Below are positions 27,666 through 36,463 of a stretch of 64,000 nucleotides of DNA, piece after piece. The translations under genes were made by a program, and so were the position numbers. Below the pieces are notes generated by a model. That model did no database searches and was not told where the DNA came from. It saw only the letters and a program-made list of their open reading frames with translations. The stretch is from Bradyrhizobium sp. B124 (GTDB taxonomy: Bacteria; Pseudomonadota; Alphaproteobacteria; Rhizobiales; Xanthobacteraceae). Numbering within the stretch: the first letter of the stretch is position 1; each line of letters starts with the position of its first letter. Where the stretch lies: contig NZ_CP152413.1 in the NCBI RefSeq assembly GCF_038967635.1, forward strand, positions 5,708,001-5,772,000, read 5' to 3'.

Positions 27666-30172
27666 TCCGCGGCGTTGCGATGTGCGGTCTGGTCGATCGG
27701 GAAGTCGCAGGTCACGGTCGTGCCGCGGCCTACGGTCGAATCGACGCGCACCCGTCCGCCATGCAGTTCGACAAAGGAGCGGACCAGCGACAGGCCGAGC
27801 CCGGCGCCGCGATGCCGCGAGCCGTGGGAATGGCTCTCGAACCAGTTGAACACCTTGTCGCGCATCTCGGCCGGAATGCCGGGACCGGCGTCGGTCACCG
27901 AAAACACCACGCTATGCTCGGTGCGGTGCGCGCTGATCGCGACGGTGGCGTCATGCGGCGAGAAGCCGACCGCATTGGCGAGCAGATTGTAGAGCACCTG
28001 CACCACGCGCCGCTCGTCGCCGACGAAGGCGCCGATGTTGGGCTCGATATCGACCTTCAGCGTGATGCGGTCGGTTGCAAGGCGGTCCTGGATGCCTTCG
28101 GCGGCGGCCTCGATCGCCTGGCCGATATTGACCGGGCCGAGCTCGAGCTTCATCGCGCCGGCGTCGATGGTGGCGAGATCGAGAATGTTGTTGGTCAGCG
28201 CCAGCAGTGCGTTGGTCGATTTGGTGACGTAGTCGAGATATTCGGCCTGCTTCGGCGTCAGCGGTCCGGTCGAGGGATCGCTGAGGAAATGCGCGAAGCC
28301 GATGATGGTGGTGAGCGGCGCGCGCAGCTCGTAGGAGACGTGGTGGACGAAATCCACCTTCATCTGGTCGGCGGCTTCCAGCGCCTCGTTGCGCTCGCGC
28401 AGCGCCCGCTCGACATTCTCGGTGTCGGTGATGTCCTGGAAGGCCAGCAAGGTCTTGCCGTCGGGCAGCGGGATGGTCATGCAATTCAGCACGCTGCCGT
28501 CCTTCCGCTCCAGCTTGAGCGCGACCTGGGCGCGGTTCTCGATCGCGGTGATCTGCTCGCGCAGCGTCCGCCAGGTCAGCGCATCGTCGAACAGCGGCCG
28601 GCACAGCGCTTCCACCGCCTCGATATGCGGTTCGCCCTGCAGCGCGTCGGCCGGCAGCTTCCACATCTTGGCGAAGGGCGGGTTGAACAGCTCGGCGCGG
28701 CCGTTGCTGCCGAACACCGCGACCGCCTCGCCGAGATTGTCGAGGGTCTCGCGCTGCACCCGCGTCAGGCGGTCGTAGCGGCGCGCGAGGTCGAGGCTCT
28801 CGGTGACGTTGTCGAACAGATAGGTGACGCCGCCCTCGAGGTTCGGCGTGGTGACGACGCTGATGGCGCGGCCGTCGGGCAGGAACCAGGTGTAGGTCTC
28901 GGATTCGACCGCGCGATAGGCCTCGTGCAGCTTGGCCTTCCAGGCGCGGAAGTCCGGCTGCTCGGGCAGCTTGCGGTTGGCGCGCAGCCGGTCCAGGACG
29001 CTGGAATCGTCGGGATTGCTGTCGAGGAAGGCCTGGTCGAGGCCCCACAGTCGCCGATAGGACTCGTTGTAGAAGGTGAGCCGCCGGTCGGCATCGAACA
29101 CCGCGACGCCCGAGGATAGCTGATCGAGGGTGCGCCGGTGCGCTTCGACCATCCGCGCGATCGCCGCGCGCAGCGCCGCGGCTTCGCTGGCGTCGATCGC
29201 GATACCGGCGCTGCCGCCGGAGAGCTTGAGCGCCTGCACGTCGTAGATCCGCCGCTCGCCGCTGACCACGATCGGCAGCCGTGCGGCATAATTGGCATTG
29301 TCGTTCAGCGCGCGGGTCAGTTCGGTGCGCTGGTCGCTTTCGAGCAGTTCGAGGTTGCGCTGCAGCGCATCCGACACGCTCTTGCCCTCGGTGGCGCGGA
29401 CATAGGCCGCGTTGGCATAGCGCAGATTGCCCTCGAGGCTCTTGGCCCAGATCGGCCATGGCGCGGCGGCGGCGAAATCGCGCAGCAGCTCGGTCTCCTC
29501 CTGCAGCGTCTTGTAGCGCAGGTTGGATTCGGCGAGCTCGCGGCGCAAGCCGCCGAGCTCGCGGATACGCAGGATGGCCTGGCCGCCGATCGCGCGGCCC
29601 ATCGCCTCGATGGCGCGGCCGGCCGAGGTCGAGAGGTTGAGCAGGAACGCCTCGCCCTTCTCGCGCAACGCGTCGACCGCGTGGTCCATCTGCAGCGCCG
29701 GCTCGGGCGGCAGCCAGGTTCCGAAGGCGAGGATGCGCTGCGGCGCGCTTTCCTGCGACATCACCAGCGAGACGTCGCCCGAGATCTGCGGCCGGTTGTC
29801 ACCCGCGGCCCAGGAGATCAGGACCTGCGGTTCGACGAACAACAGGGCACGCAGCCGGTCCGATTGCGCCTGCAGGTCCGTGATCTCGGACTGCAGCTGC
29901 TCCTCGTTCCGCGTCGCGCGCTGGCGGGTGCGCATTAAGAGGATCGCGGCGACGGCGGAGAAGCCGACCAGCGCGAACGACGTCGCGAGAACCGCGACCT
30001 CCTGATGATTGAAGCCGAAATGATCCGACAGCGCCTGGGTCACCAGGCTCTCGGCGGCAAACGAGGCGCGGGCCGGCAGCAATGCGGTGATGGCGAGCCC
30101 AAGCATGCCGTCGCGCGCCAGTGAGGTGCATGACAGCAGGGTTCGACGCATTGCCGCGACTACGCCCGACAT
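27662..30172 (-). CDS. divL: DivL-like cell-cycle histidine kinase with Tyr in place of His
   Basis: An 836-residue PAS-rich sensor kinase. The N-terminus has an export-like segment and a transmembrane helix near 57-77. At least three PAS-type regions follow (about 250-560), then HisKA and HATPase domains with LYNLLANAVGFSP (N box), DAGPGIP (G1) and GAGLGLSLV (G2). The H-box reads HHVSYELRAPL: the phospho-accepting His is Tyr614 (codon 28331-28333). That is the hallmark of Caulobacter DivL, which controls CckA and hence CtrA. The neighbouring tsaE-kinase-nucleotidyltransferase-addB-addA order also fits divL loci. ATG at 30172 has GGGG 8 bp upstream. Confidence 0.9.
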   Translation of the reverse strand: MSGVVAAMRRTLLSCTSLARDGMLGLAITALLPARASFAAESLVTQALSDHFGFNHQEVAVLATSFALVGFSAVAAILLMRTRQRATRNEEQLQSEITDLQAQSDRLRALLFVEPQVLISWAAGDNRPQISGDVSLVMSQESAPQRILAFGTWLPPEPALQMDHAVDALREKGEAFLLNLSTSAGRAIEAMGRAIGGQAILRIRELGGLRRELAESNLRYKTLQEETELLRDFAAAAPWPIWAKSLEGNLRYANAAYVRATEGKSVSDALQRNLELLESDQRTELTRALNDNANYAARLPIVVSGERRIYDVQALKLSGGSAGIAIDASEAAALRAAIARMVEAHRRTLDQLSSGVAVFDADRRLTFYNESYRRLWGLDQAFLDSNPDDSSVLDRLRANRKLPEQPDFRAWKAKLHEAYRAVESETYTWFLPDGRAISVVTTPNLEGGVTYLFDNVTESLDLARRYDRLTRVQRETLDNLGEAVAVFGSNGRAELFNPPFAKMWKLPADALQGEPHIEAVEALCRPLFDDALTWRTLREQITAIENRAQVALKLERKDGSVLNCMTIPLPDGKTLLAFQDITDTENVERALRERNEALEAADQMKVDFVHHVSYELRAPLTTIIGFAHFLSDPSTGPLTPKQAEYLDYVTKSTNALLALTNNILDLATIDAGAMKLELGPVNIGQAIEAAAEGIQDRLATDRITLKVDIEPNIGAFVGDERRVVQVLYNLLANAVGFSPHDATVAISAHRTEHSVVFSVTDAGPGIPAEMRDKVFNWFESHSHGSRHRGAGLGLSLVRSFVELHGGRVRVDSTVGRGTTVTCDFPIDQTAHRNAAE

Positions 30173-30200
30173 ATGTTGCCCCAGAACGCACAAACCTTAA

Positions 30201-30271
30201 GGCATGATCCGGAAAACAGGAGACCGGTATTCCCCCACGGCAAACGTATAACGTTTGTCCGGGGATCATGC
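30201..30271. repeat. Intergenic palindrome (family F) with internal perfect palindrome
   Basis: Outer arms ggcatgatcc (30201-30210) and ggatcatgcc (30262-30271) enclose CAAACGT-ATA-ACGTTTG (30241-30257), a perfect 7-bp inverted repeat. It lies in the 327-bp gap upstream of divL. Outer arms of this type are widespread in Bradyrhizobium intergenic DNA as far as I recall; only one copy is seen here. I see nothing else in 30272-30499. Confidence 0.6.
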
Positions 30272-30499
30272 CCAAGCAGGACCCAACAGCCCGACGAAGA
30301 CCCCCCGTCGCGCTCGAATCAATCCAGAATAGTCCCAACCGGACTCGGCGAGTAAGAGTCCAGACCGTGAACGCAGAATCCGCTGTGAAAAAATGCGGCG
30401 GCTGACGTGGATTTTATGCGAATTGACTCCGTATTCACGCGGAGAGCGCGCCCGAAGCGTGATCTCCCGGAGACGGCCGCACACTTCTCCGGTCGCGTT

Positions 30500-30958
30500 C
30501 TAGCGTCCGGTCGAGCCGAAGCCGCCGCTGCCGCGATCGGTCGGCGACAGCACGTCGACCGGAACCAGCTCGGCCCGGGTGACCGGCGCGATCACCATTT
30601 GCGCGATGCGCTCGCCACGCCGGATCGAAAACACCTCCTGGCCGTGATTGATCAGGAGCACATTGATCTCGCCGCGATAGTCGGCGTCGATCGTGCCGGG
30701 CGAGTTCAGCACCGTGACGCCGTATTTGGCGGCGAGGCCGGAACGCGGCCGCACCTGCGCCTCGTAGCCCGGCGGCAGCGCGATCGTCAGCCCGGTCGGA
30801 ACCATCTCGTAGCGGCCCGGCAGCAGCAGCAGCGGCGCCGACCGCGGCACCGCGGCCAGGAGGTCGAGCCCCGCTGCGTCGGCGGTCTGGTAGATCGGCA
30901 GCAGAAGATCTGCGCCATGCGGCAATTGGTGGACTTCAACCTTGATGGTGGCGCTCAC
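30500..30958 (-). CDS. dut: dUTP diphosphatase
   Basis: A 152-residue trimeric dUTPase that keeps uracil out of DNA and supplies dUMP. All five motifs are present: [34 protein letters not shown] with the catalytic Asp, [10 protein letters not shown] and the C-terminal [11 protein letters not shown] lid. The start is GTG at 30958, overlapping the coaBC stop (GTGA). The coaBC-dut pair is conserved widely in bacteria. Confidence 0.96.
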   Translation of the reverse strand: MSATIKVEVHQLPHGADLLLPIYQTADAAGLDLLAAVPRSAPLLLLPGRYEMVPTGLTIALPPGYEAQVRPRSGLAAKYGVTVLNSPGTIDADYRGEINVLLINHGQEVFSIRRGERIAQMVIAPVTRAELVPVDVLSPTDRGSGGFGSTGR

Positions 30959-32379
30959 GATGCGGTTCCTACGGCTCTCGCGATGCGCGACACCAGCGCG
31001 CTCGCGACTTCTTCCTTGGTCATGACCGGCCAGGAGTCGACGGTGACGTCCTTGCCCTCGCGCGAGAGCAGGTGAACGGTGTTGCGATCGCCGCCCATCA
31101 CGCCGGTCGCCGGCGAGACGTCGTTGGCGACGATCCAGTCGCAGCCCTTGCGCGCGAACTTCGCCTTGGCGTTCTCGATCAGATGCTCGGTCTCGGCGGC
31201 AAAGCCGATCACCAGCGGCGGCCGCTTCTCCTTCAGCTTGGAGATCGTCGCGAGGATGTCGGGGTTCTCGACGAGCTGCAGCGGCGGCATCCCGGCCGCC
31301 GTCTTTTTCAGTTTCTGGCTGCCTTCGGTTGCGACCCGCCAGTCGGCGACTGCGGCGGCAAAGATCGCGACGTCGACCGGCAGCGCGGCCTCGACCCGGT
31401 GCAGCATGTCGCGCGCGGACTCTACCCGCATGACGGAGATGCCCTGGGGATCGCCGAGCTCGACCGGGCCGGTCACCAGCACGACCTCGGCGCCGGCGGC
31501 GCGCGCGGCGGCGGCAATGGCAAAGCCCTGCTTGCCCGACGAGCGGTTGGCGATGTAGCGGACCGGATCGATCGCCTCATGGGTCGGGCCGGCGGTGATC
31601 AGCACGCGCTTGCCGGCGAGCGGGCGCGGCTGCGGCGGCCGCAGCATGCGGTCGGCGGCGGCGGCGATCTCGGTCGGCTCGGCCATCCGCCCGACGCCGG
31701 CCTCGCCGGCTTCCGCCATCTCGCCTGCATTCGGACCGACGGTGTGGACGCCGTCGCGGCGCAGCTGCAGCACGTTGCGGCGGGTCGCCGGATTGTTCCA
31801 CATCAGCGGATTCATCGCCGGCGCCAGCAAGATCGGCCGGTTGGCCGCAAGCAGCGTGGCGGTGGCGAGGTCGTCGGCATGGCCCTGCGCCATCTTGGCC
31901 ATCAGGTCGGCAGTCGCCGGCGCCACCACGATCAGATCGCAGTCCCGCGCCAGGCGGATATGGCCGGCGTCGAACTCGCTCTCGGCGTCGAACAGGTCGG
32001 TGTAGACCCGCTCATGCGACAGGGCGCTGGCGGCGAGCGGCGTAACGAACTGCTGCGCCGCCTTGGTCAGCACGCAGCGGACCTGGATGTGCCGCTCCTT
32101 GAGCCGCCGGATCAAATCCAGCGCCTTGTAGGCCGCGATCCCGCCACCGATGATCAGGGTCACGCGGGGCTCGCCGGCCACGCTGGCGACCCGTGGAGCA
32201 GCGGCTGCAACCGTCAGGGAACCCGGACTGGGCGCCTCCGCGGGCGCCGTACCGCCCTCTGCGAGCTCCCGGAGGATCACCCGGATCTCTTCCTCGACCG
32301 AGCGCCCGTTTTTGGCGGAGCGGAGCCGCAGATAGGCCTTCAGCGTGTCGTCGAGTTTGCGGATGGTCAGGCTGGCCAT
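30955..32379 (-). CDS. coaBC: CoaBC with an N-terminal FitA-like ribbon-helix-helix domain
   Basis: A 474-residue bifunctional phosphopantothenoylcysteine decarboxylase/phosphopantothenate-cysteine ligase of coenzyme A synthesis. Residues 1-40 are an extra domain: [11 protein letters not shown] then [23 protein letters not shown], the Arc/FitA-type antitoxin ribbon-helix-helix. A 30-residue Pro/Ala linker leads to CoaC (about 71-250: [27 protein letters not shown] with the catalytic His, PAMNPLMW). CoaB follows ([39 protein letters not shown]). The flap position that is Cys in E. coli Dfp is Ala here ([14 protein letters not shown], codon 31708-31710). The frame is unbroken. A GTG just before VTLIIGGG could make a domain-free form. 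Confidence 0.93.
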   Translation of the reverse strand: MASLTIRKLDDTLKAYLRLRSAKNGRSVEEEIRVILRELAEGGTAPAEAPSPGSLTVAAAAPRVASVAGEPRVTLIIGGGIAAYKALDLIRRLKERHIQVRCVLTKAAQQFVTPLAASALSHERVYTDLFDAESEFDAGHIRLARDCDLIVVAPATADLMAKMAQGHADDLATATLLAANRPILLAPAMNPLMWNNPATRRNVLQLRRDGVHTVGPNAGEMAEAGEAGVGRMAEPTEIAAAADRMLRPPQPRPLAGKRVLITAGPTHEAIDPVRYIANRSSGKQGFAIAAAARAAGAEVVLVTGPVELGDPQGISVMRVESARDMLHRVEAALPVDVAIFAAAVADWRVATEGSQKLKKTAAGMPPLQLVENPDILATISKLKEKRPPLVIGFAAETEHLIENAKAKFARKGCDWIVANDVSPATGVMGGDRNTVHLLSREGKDVTVDSWPVMTKEEVASALVSRIARAVGTAS

Positions 32380-32407
32380 GGCGTGCCCCCAGCATCATGC
32401 TCAAGAA

Positions 32408-32443
32408 TGATAGCGATGCTATCACATAGTGCATGCATTGCAA
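32408..32443 (-). promoter_or_regulatory. Palindromic operator over a predicted coaBC promoter
   Basis: TGATAGC-GAT-GCTATCA (32408-32424) is a perfect 7-bp inverted repeat with a 3-bp spacer, 29 bp before the coaBC start. On the minus strand TTGCAA (32438-32443) and TAGCAT (32416-32421) are 16 bp apart and could be -35 and -10; the palindrome covers the -10. RHH antitoxins bind such palindromes over their own promoters, so autorepression by the CoaBC N-terminal domain is a fair inference. Confidence 0.55.
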
Positions 32444-34018
32444 TCAGTGGGCTCGAATGGCGAAAAAGATTGCGATCAGGGCGGCGGCAATGACCCAGAG
32501 GCCGACGGTCTGCACCCGCGCCTTGCGGGCCTCGGCGCGGGCCATTTCGTCGATCGAGTCCGACGACAGCATGTGGCCCTCCCGCGTCATGGTCTCGAGC
32601 TGCTCGAGCACCGTCACGGCGCGGCTGGCGATCGATGGCAGGTTGGCGATGACGCGGCCGAGCTCGCCCACACCCGATATCGCGCCCTGGATGCGTCCGG
32701 CCGGACCGAGATTGTGCGTGATCCATTCGCGCACCACCGGGTCTGCGACCTTCCAGATGTCGAGCTTGGGATCGAAGCCGCGCGCCACGCCCTCGACCAC
32801 CACCATGGTCTTCTGCAGCAGGATCAGTTCGGGCCGTGTCTGCATGTCGAACAGTCCGGTGACCTCGAGCAGAAGCGTCAACAGCTTCGCCATCGAGATT
32901 TCCTCGGCAGTGCGGTTGTGGATCGGCTCGCCGATGGCGCGGATCGCCTGCGCGAAATTCTCCACCGAATGATGGCTCGGCACATAGCCGGCCTCGAAAT
33001 GCACCTCGGCGACGCGGCGATAGTCGCGGGTGATGAAGCCGAGCAGGATCTCGGCAAGGAAGCGCCGCTCCTTCAGCCCGAGCCGTCCCATGATGCCGAA
33101 ATCGACCGCGACCAGCCGGCCGGCCTCGTCGAGGAACAGATTGCCCGGATGCATGTCGGCATGGAAGAAGCCGTCGCGCAGCGCGTGGCGCAGGAAGCTC
33201 TGGATCACCTTGCGGCCGAGATCGGGCAGGTCGACCTGGGCCTCCGCCAGCCGGGCGTGGTCGTTCAGCGCGATGCCGTCGATCCATTCCATCGTCAGCA
33301 CGCTGTGGGCGGTGCGATCCCAATCCACCGCGGGCACGCGGAAATCCGGATCGTCGCGGATGTTCTCGGCCATCTCGGACAGCGCGGCCGCCTCGAGCCG
33401 CAGGTCCATCTCCATCGCTACCGAGCGCGACATCGTGTTGATGACCTCGATCAGCCGCAGACGTCGCGCCTCGGCGGAATGCGCTTCGGCCTTGTGCGCG
33501 ACAAAGAAGAAGTCGCCGAGGTCACGGCGGAAGCGCGCCGCGACGTTGGGCCGGAGCACCTTGACCGCAACCTGATGCCGGACGCCGTCGCGCTCGACCT
33601 CGGCGCGGTGCACCTGCGCGATCGAGGCTGCGGCAACCGCCGGACCTAGATGCACAAAGGCCTGCGACAGCGGCCGTTCCAGCGATTGCGTGAGGACAGC
33701 TTCGGCCTCTTCCTGCGCGAATGGCGGCAGCCGGTCCTGCAGGGCTTCGAGATCGCGCGCCATCGCCACGCCGACCACGTCGGGCCGGGTGGCGAGGAAT
33801 TGCCCGAGCTTGAGATAGGCGGGCCCGAGCCGGGTCAGCGCGCGCGACAGCCGCGGACCTGACTTGGCGGAGCGGCGCTCGATCAGCCGCGCCAGCTTCA
33901 GCGCGAGCTGCCCGGGCGGCGGCACCAGCGAGGGATCGACGACGCCGAACACGCCCTCGCGCGCAAACACGAAACCGGCGCGGGCAAGGCGCGCGATGTG
34001 GGTCAGTGCAGAGATCAC
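32444..34018 (-). CDS. ubiB: UbiB-type atypical kinase (ubiquinone synthesis)
   Basis: A 524-residue ABC1/ADCK-family protein required for ubiquinone synthesis, once called 2-polyprenylphenol 6-hydroxylase. The KxGQ signature is [14 protein letters not shown], the Ala-rich loop [13 protein letters not shown] replaces the glycine-rich loop, [11 protein letters not shown] is the catalytic loop and VDFGIMGRL the metal site. A hydrophobic C-terminal helix ([17 protein letters not shown]) anchors it in the membrane. GTG at 34018 overlaps the ubiE stop (GTGA); starting further upstream would run into ubiE. Confidence 0.94.
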   Translation of the reverse strand: MISALTHIARLARAGFVFAREGVFGVVDPSLVPPPGQLALKLARLIERRSAKSGPRLSRALTRLGPAYLKLGQFLATRPDVVGVAMARDLEALQDRLPPFAQEEAEAVLTQSLERPLSQAFVHLGPAVAAASIAQVHRAEVERDGVRHQVAVKVLRPNVAARFRRDLGDFFFVAHKAEAHSAEARRLRLIEVINTMSRSVAMEMDLRLEAAALSEMAENIRDDPDFRVPAVDWDRTAHSVLTMEWIDGIALNDHARLAEAQVDLPDLGRKVIQSFLRHALRDGFFHADMHPGNLFLDEAGRLVAVDFGIMGRLGLKERRFLAEILLGFITRDYRRVAEVHFEAGYVPSHHSVENFAQAIRAIGEPIHNRTAEEISMAKLLTLLLEVTGLFDMQTRPELILLQKTMVVVEGVARGFDPKLDIWKVADPVVREWITHNLGPAGRIQGAISGVGELGRVIANLPSIASRAVTVLEQLETMTREGHMLSSDSIDEMARAEARKARVQTVGLWVIAAALIAIFFAIRAH

Positions 34019-34779
34019 AAACGCCAGCCCGAATGCAGCGCCACGATGCCGCCGGAGAGGCTCTGCCACTTCACGCGCGCAAAGCCGGCGGCGCCGATCA
34101 TCTCGGCGAACGCGTTCGGCCGCGGGAATTTGCGGATCGACTCGACGAGATATTGATAGGACTCGGCATCACCGGTGACGGCGCGGCCGAGCGGCGGGAT
34201 CACCTTGAAGGAGAACAGGTCGTAGATCCGGTCGAGGCCGGGCACATCGACAGTGGAGAATTCCAGGCACAGGAAGCGGCTGCCGGGCTTGAGCACCCGG
34301 TAGGCTTCGCGCAGCGCGAGCTCGATCTGCGGCACATTGCGGATGCCGAACGCGATGGTGTAGGCGTCGAACGAACGGTCGGCAAAGCCCAATGCCTCGG
34401 CATTGCCCTCGACGAACGACACGCGGTCATCGAGGTGCTGTTTGGCGGCGCGTTCGCGGCCGACGGCGAGCATGTCGGTATTGATGTCGCAGACCGTGGC
34501 ATGGAAGCCGGTGCCCGCGGTCTTGGCCGCCCGGAACGCGATGTCGCCGGTGCCGCCGGCGACATCGAGCAGCGCGAACGGCCGGTCGCCCTTCGGCGGG
34601 TCGAGTGTCGTGATCATGACGTCCTTCCATGCCCGGTGCAGGCCTACCGACATCAGATCGTTCATCAGGTCGTAGCGCGACGCCACGCTGTGAAACACCT
34701 CGTTCACCAGCGTCTGCTTCTCGCCCAGGGGCACGTCCCTGAAGCCGAAATGGGTGGTTTGATCCGGCCGATCCATCAC
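34015..34779 (-). CDS. ubiE: Ubiquinone/menaquinone C-methyltransferase UbiE
   Basis: A 254-residue SAM-dependent C-methyltransferase. SAM motif I is [40 protein letters not shown] (UbiE signature 1), [32 protein letters not shown] and [10 protein letters not shown] are family signatures. In an alphaproteobacterium with UbiB the substrate is most likely the ubiquinone precursor. It is first of the ubiE-ubiB-coaBC-dut run and divergent from mutM, as in many alphaproteobacteria. Confidence 0.96.
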   Translation of the reverse strand: MMDRPDQTTHFGFRDVPLGEKQTLVNEVFHSVASRYDLMNDLMSVGLHRAWKDVMITTLDPPKGDRPFALLDVAGGTGDIAFRAAKTAGTGFHATVCDINTDMLAVGRERAAKQHLDDRVSFVEGNAEALGFADRSFDAYTIAFGIRNVPQIELALREAYRVLKPGSRFLCLEFSTVDVPGLDRIYDLFSFKVIPPLGRAVTGDAESYQYLVESIRKFPRPNAFAEMIGAAGFARVKWQSLSGGIVALHSGWRL

Positions 34780-34800
34780 TCAGAACTCTTACCTTTTGGT

Positions 34801-34848
34801 CGCGTTTTCTTCACGCGAACCGGTGCCCGCTTCGCTCGAAAACGCTCC
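34801..34848. repeat. Intergenic repeat family E, copy 1
   Basis: The segment cgcgttttcttcacgcg...cgcttcgctcgaaaacgct is nearly identical to 50259-50305. The ends (agcgttttc / gaaaacgct type) are inverted. It lies in the divergent ubiE-mutM gap. Confidence 0.75.
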
Positions 34849-34914
34849 AGCCAGACCATAGCGCGGCGGCCGCAATGGCGCTATCACGTCACTTCCAAAA
34901 GGTGAATGCCTCCT

Positions 34915-35796
34915 ATGCCGGAATTACCCGAAGTCGAGACCGTCCGCCGCGGCCTGCAACCGGCCATGGAAGGGTCCAAAATCCTCAAGGCCGAGGCCCG
35001 CCGCAAGGATTTGCGGTTTCCGTTCCAGAAAGACTTCATCGCCCGGCTCGAGGGCCAGACCATCACCGGGCTCGGCCGCCGTGCCAAATATCTGATGGCG
35101 GACCTGAACTCCGGCGACGTGCTGCTGATGCATCTGGGCATGTCGGGCTCGTTCCGCGTGCTGAAGCAGGACGGCGCGGCGGCGCCGGGGCAATTCCATC
35201 ATCCGCGCAGCGAGGATCGCGCGCATGATCACGTCGTGTTCCACATGTCGTCCGGCGCGGCCGTCGTCTTCAACGATCCGCGGCGCTTCGGCTACATGAA
35301 GATCATTGCCCGCAACGCGATCGAGGATGAACCGCTGTTGAAGGGGCTCGGTCCCGAGCCGCTCGGCAATGAGTTCGACGCGGCGATGCTGGCGCGCTCC
35401 TGCCACAACAAGAAGACCAGCCTGAAGGCCGCACTGCTCGATCAGCGCGTGGTGGCAGGACTTGGCAACATCTATGTCTGCGAGGCGCTGTTTCGCTCGC
35501 ATCTGTCGCCGCGGCGATTGGCCGCGACGCTTGCAACCAAGAAGGCCGAGCCCACCGACCACGCCAAACGGCTGGTCGACGCGATTCATTCGGTGCTCAA
35601 CCAGGCGATCAAGGCCGGCGGCTCCTCGATCAGCGACCATCGATTGACCAACGGCGATCTCGGCTACTTCCAGCATTCCTTCCAGGTCTACGACCGCGAA
35701 GGCGAGACATGCCGCACGTCGGGCTGCGCGGGCATCGTCAGGCGCTTCACCCAGAACGGCCGCTCCACGTTCTGGTGCCCGAAGTGCCAGAAGTAA
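34915..35796 (+). CDS. mutM: Formamidopyrimidine-DNA glycosylase
   Basis: A 293-residue DNA glycosylase/AP lyase that removes 8-oxoguanine. The protein must begin [13 protein letters not shown], since Pro2 is the catalytic amine, which fixes the start at 34915 rather than 34906. [39 protein letters not shown] (helix-two-turn-helix) and the C-terminal zinc finger C-x4-C...CPKC are all present. About 15 extra residues near 85-100 ([19 protein letters not shown]) are typical of Rhizobiales MutM. Confidence 0.96.
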   Translation: MPELPEVETVRRGLQPAMEGSKILKAEARRKDLRFPFQKDFIARLEGQTITGLGRRAKYLMADLNSGDVLLMHLGMSGSFRVLKQDGAAAPGQFHHPRSEDRAHDHVVFHMSSGAAVVFNDPRRFGYMKIIARNAIEDEPLLKGLGPEPLGNEFDAAMLARSCHNKKTSLKAALLDQRVVAGLGNIYVCEALFRSHLSPRRLAATLATKKAEPTDHAKRLVDAIHSVLNQAIKAGGSSISDHRLTNGDLGYFQHSFQVYDREGETCRTSGCAGIVRRFTQNGRSTFWCPKCQK

Positions 35797-35797
35797 C

Positions 35798-36361
35798 ATG
35801 TTCGAGACGCCACGCATCGAGACGCGACGCCTGATCCTGCGGCCGCTTGCGCTGTCGGATGCCGCGGCGATCCAGCGTCACTTCAACAATTGGAACGTGA
35901 TCAAGACGCTCGCCACGGTGGTGCCGTGGCCGTATCCCGACGACGGCGCGGAAAGTTTCATCAAGCGCGAGTTGGACAAGATCGCGGCCGGCGAGGAAAG
36001 CTATCAATGGGTGCTGGTGCTGCGCGCCGGTGATGGCGAGGCGATCGGCAACATCAACTTCCGGCCGCGTGCCGACGGCCGCAAAGGCAATCGCGGGTTC
36101 TGGCTTGCCGAGCCTTACTGGAATTGCGGCCTCATGACCGAGGCGATCGCCGCGGTGAATGACTTCGCCTTCCTGACGCTCGGCCTCGATCACTTCCACG
36201 TCTGCAACGCGCAGTCCAACGTCGCCTCGCGCCGGGTCAAGCAGAAGACCGGAGCCGAATTCGTCGGCTTCGTCGAACTTGCACACCACAATGGCGAGTC
36301 CCGAGCGGAGAAGTGGAAGGTCACGCGCGAAACCTGGCTGCGCGATCGCCCGGCGACGTGA
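35798..36361 (+). CDS. GNAT-family N-acetyltransferase, RimJ/RimL-like
   Basis: A 187-residue GNAT protein. It starts IETRRLILRPLALSDAAAIQRHF, typical of the RimJ/RimL type, and has IGNINFRP, RGFWLAEPYWNCGLMTEAIAAVNDFAF (acetyl-CoA loop and helix) and NAQSNVASRRVKQKTGAEFVG. The acceptor is unknown. It starts one base after the mutM stop and is probably cotranscribed with it. Confidence 0.88.
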   Translation: MFETPRIETRRLILRPLALSDAAAIQRHFNNWNVIKTLATVVPWPYPDDGAESFIKRELDKIAAGEESYQWVLVLRAGDGEAIGNINFRPRADGRKGNRGFWLAEPYWNCGLMTEAIAAVNDFAFLTLGLDHFHVCNAQSNVASRRVKQKTGAEFVGFVELAHHNGESRAEKWKVTRETWLRDRPAT

Positions 36362-36463
36362 CGCCGTTTGCGAATGCCGCCGTGGGGAAATTCGCGGCGG
36401 CTTGACCGCGGATGCGAGGCCGCAGAACATGGGTCCCATCGCTCCATCAACAACGAGAACACA

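Noticed and set aside
25995..27992. A 665-codon plus-strand frame opposite the tsaE-amgK gene
   Set aside because: No recognisable motifs; it spans the ends of two genuine minus-strand genes.
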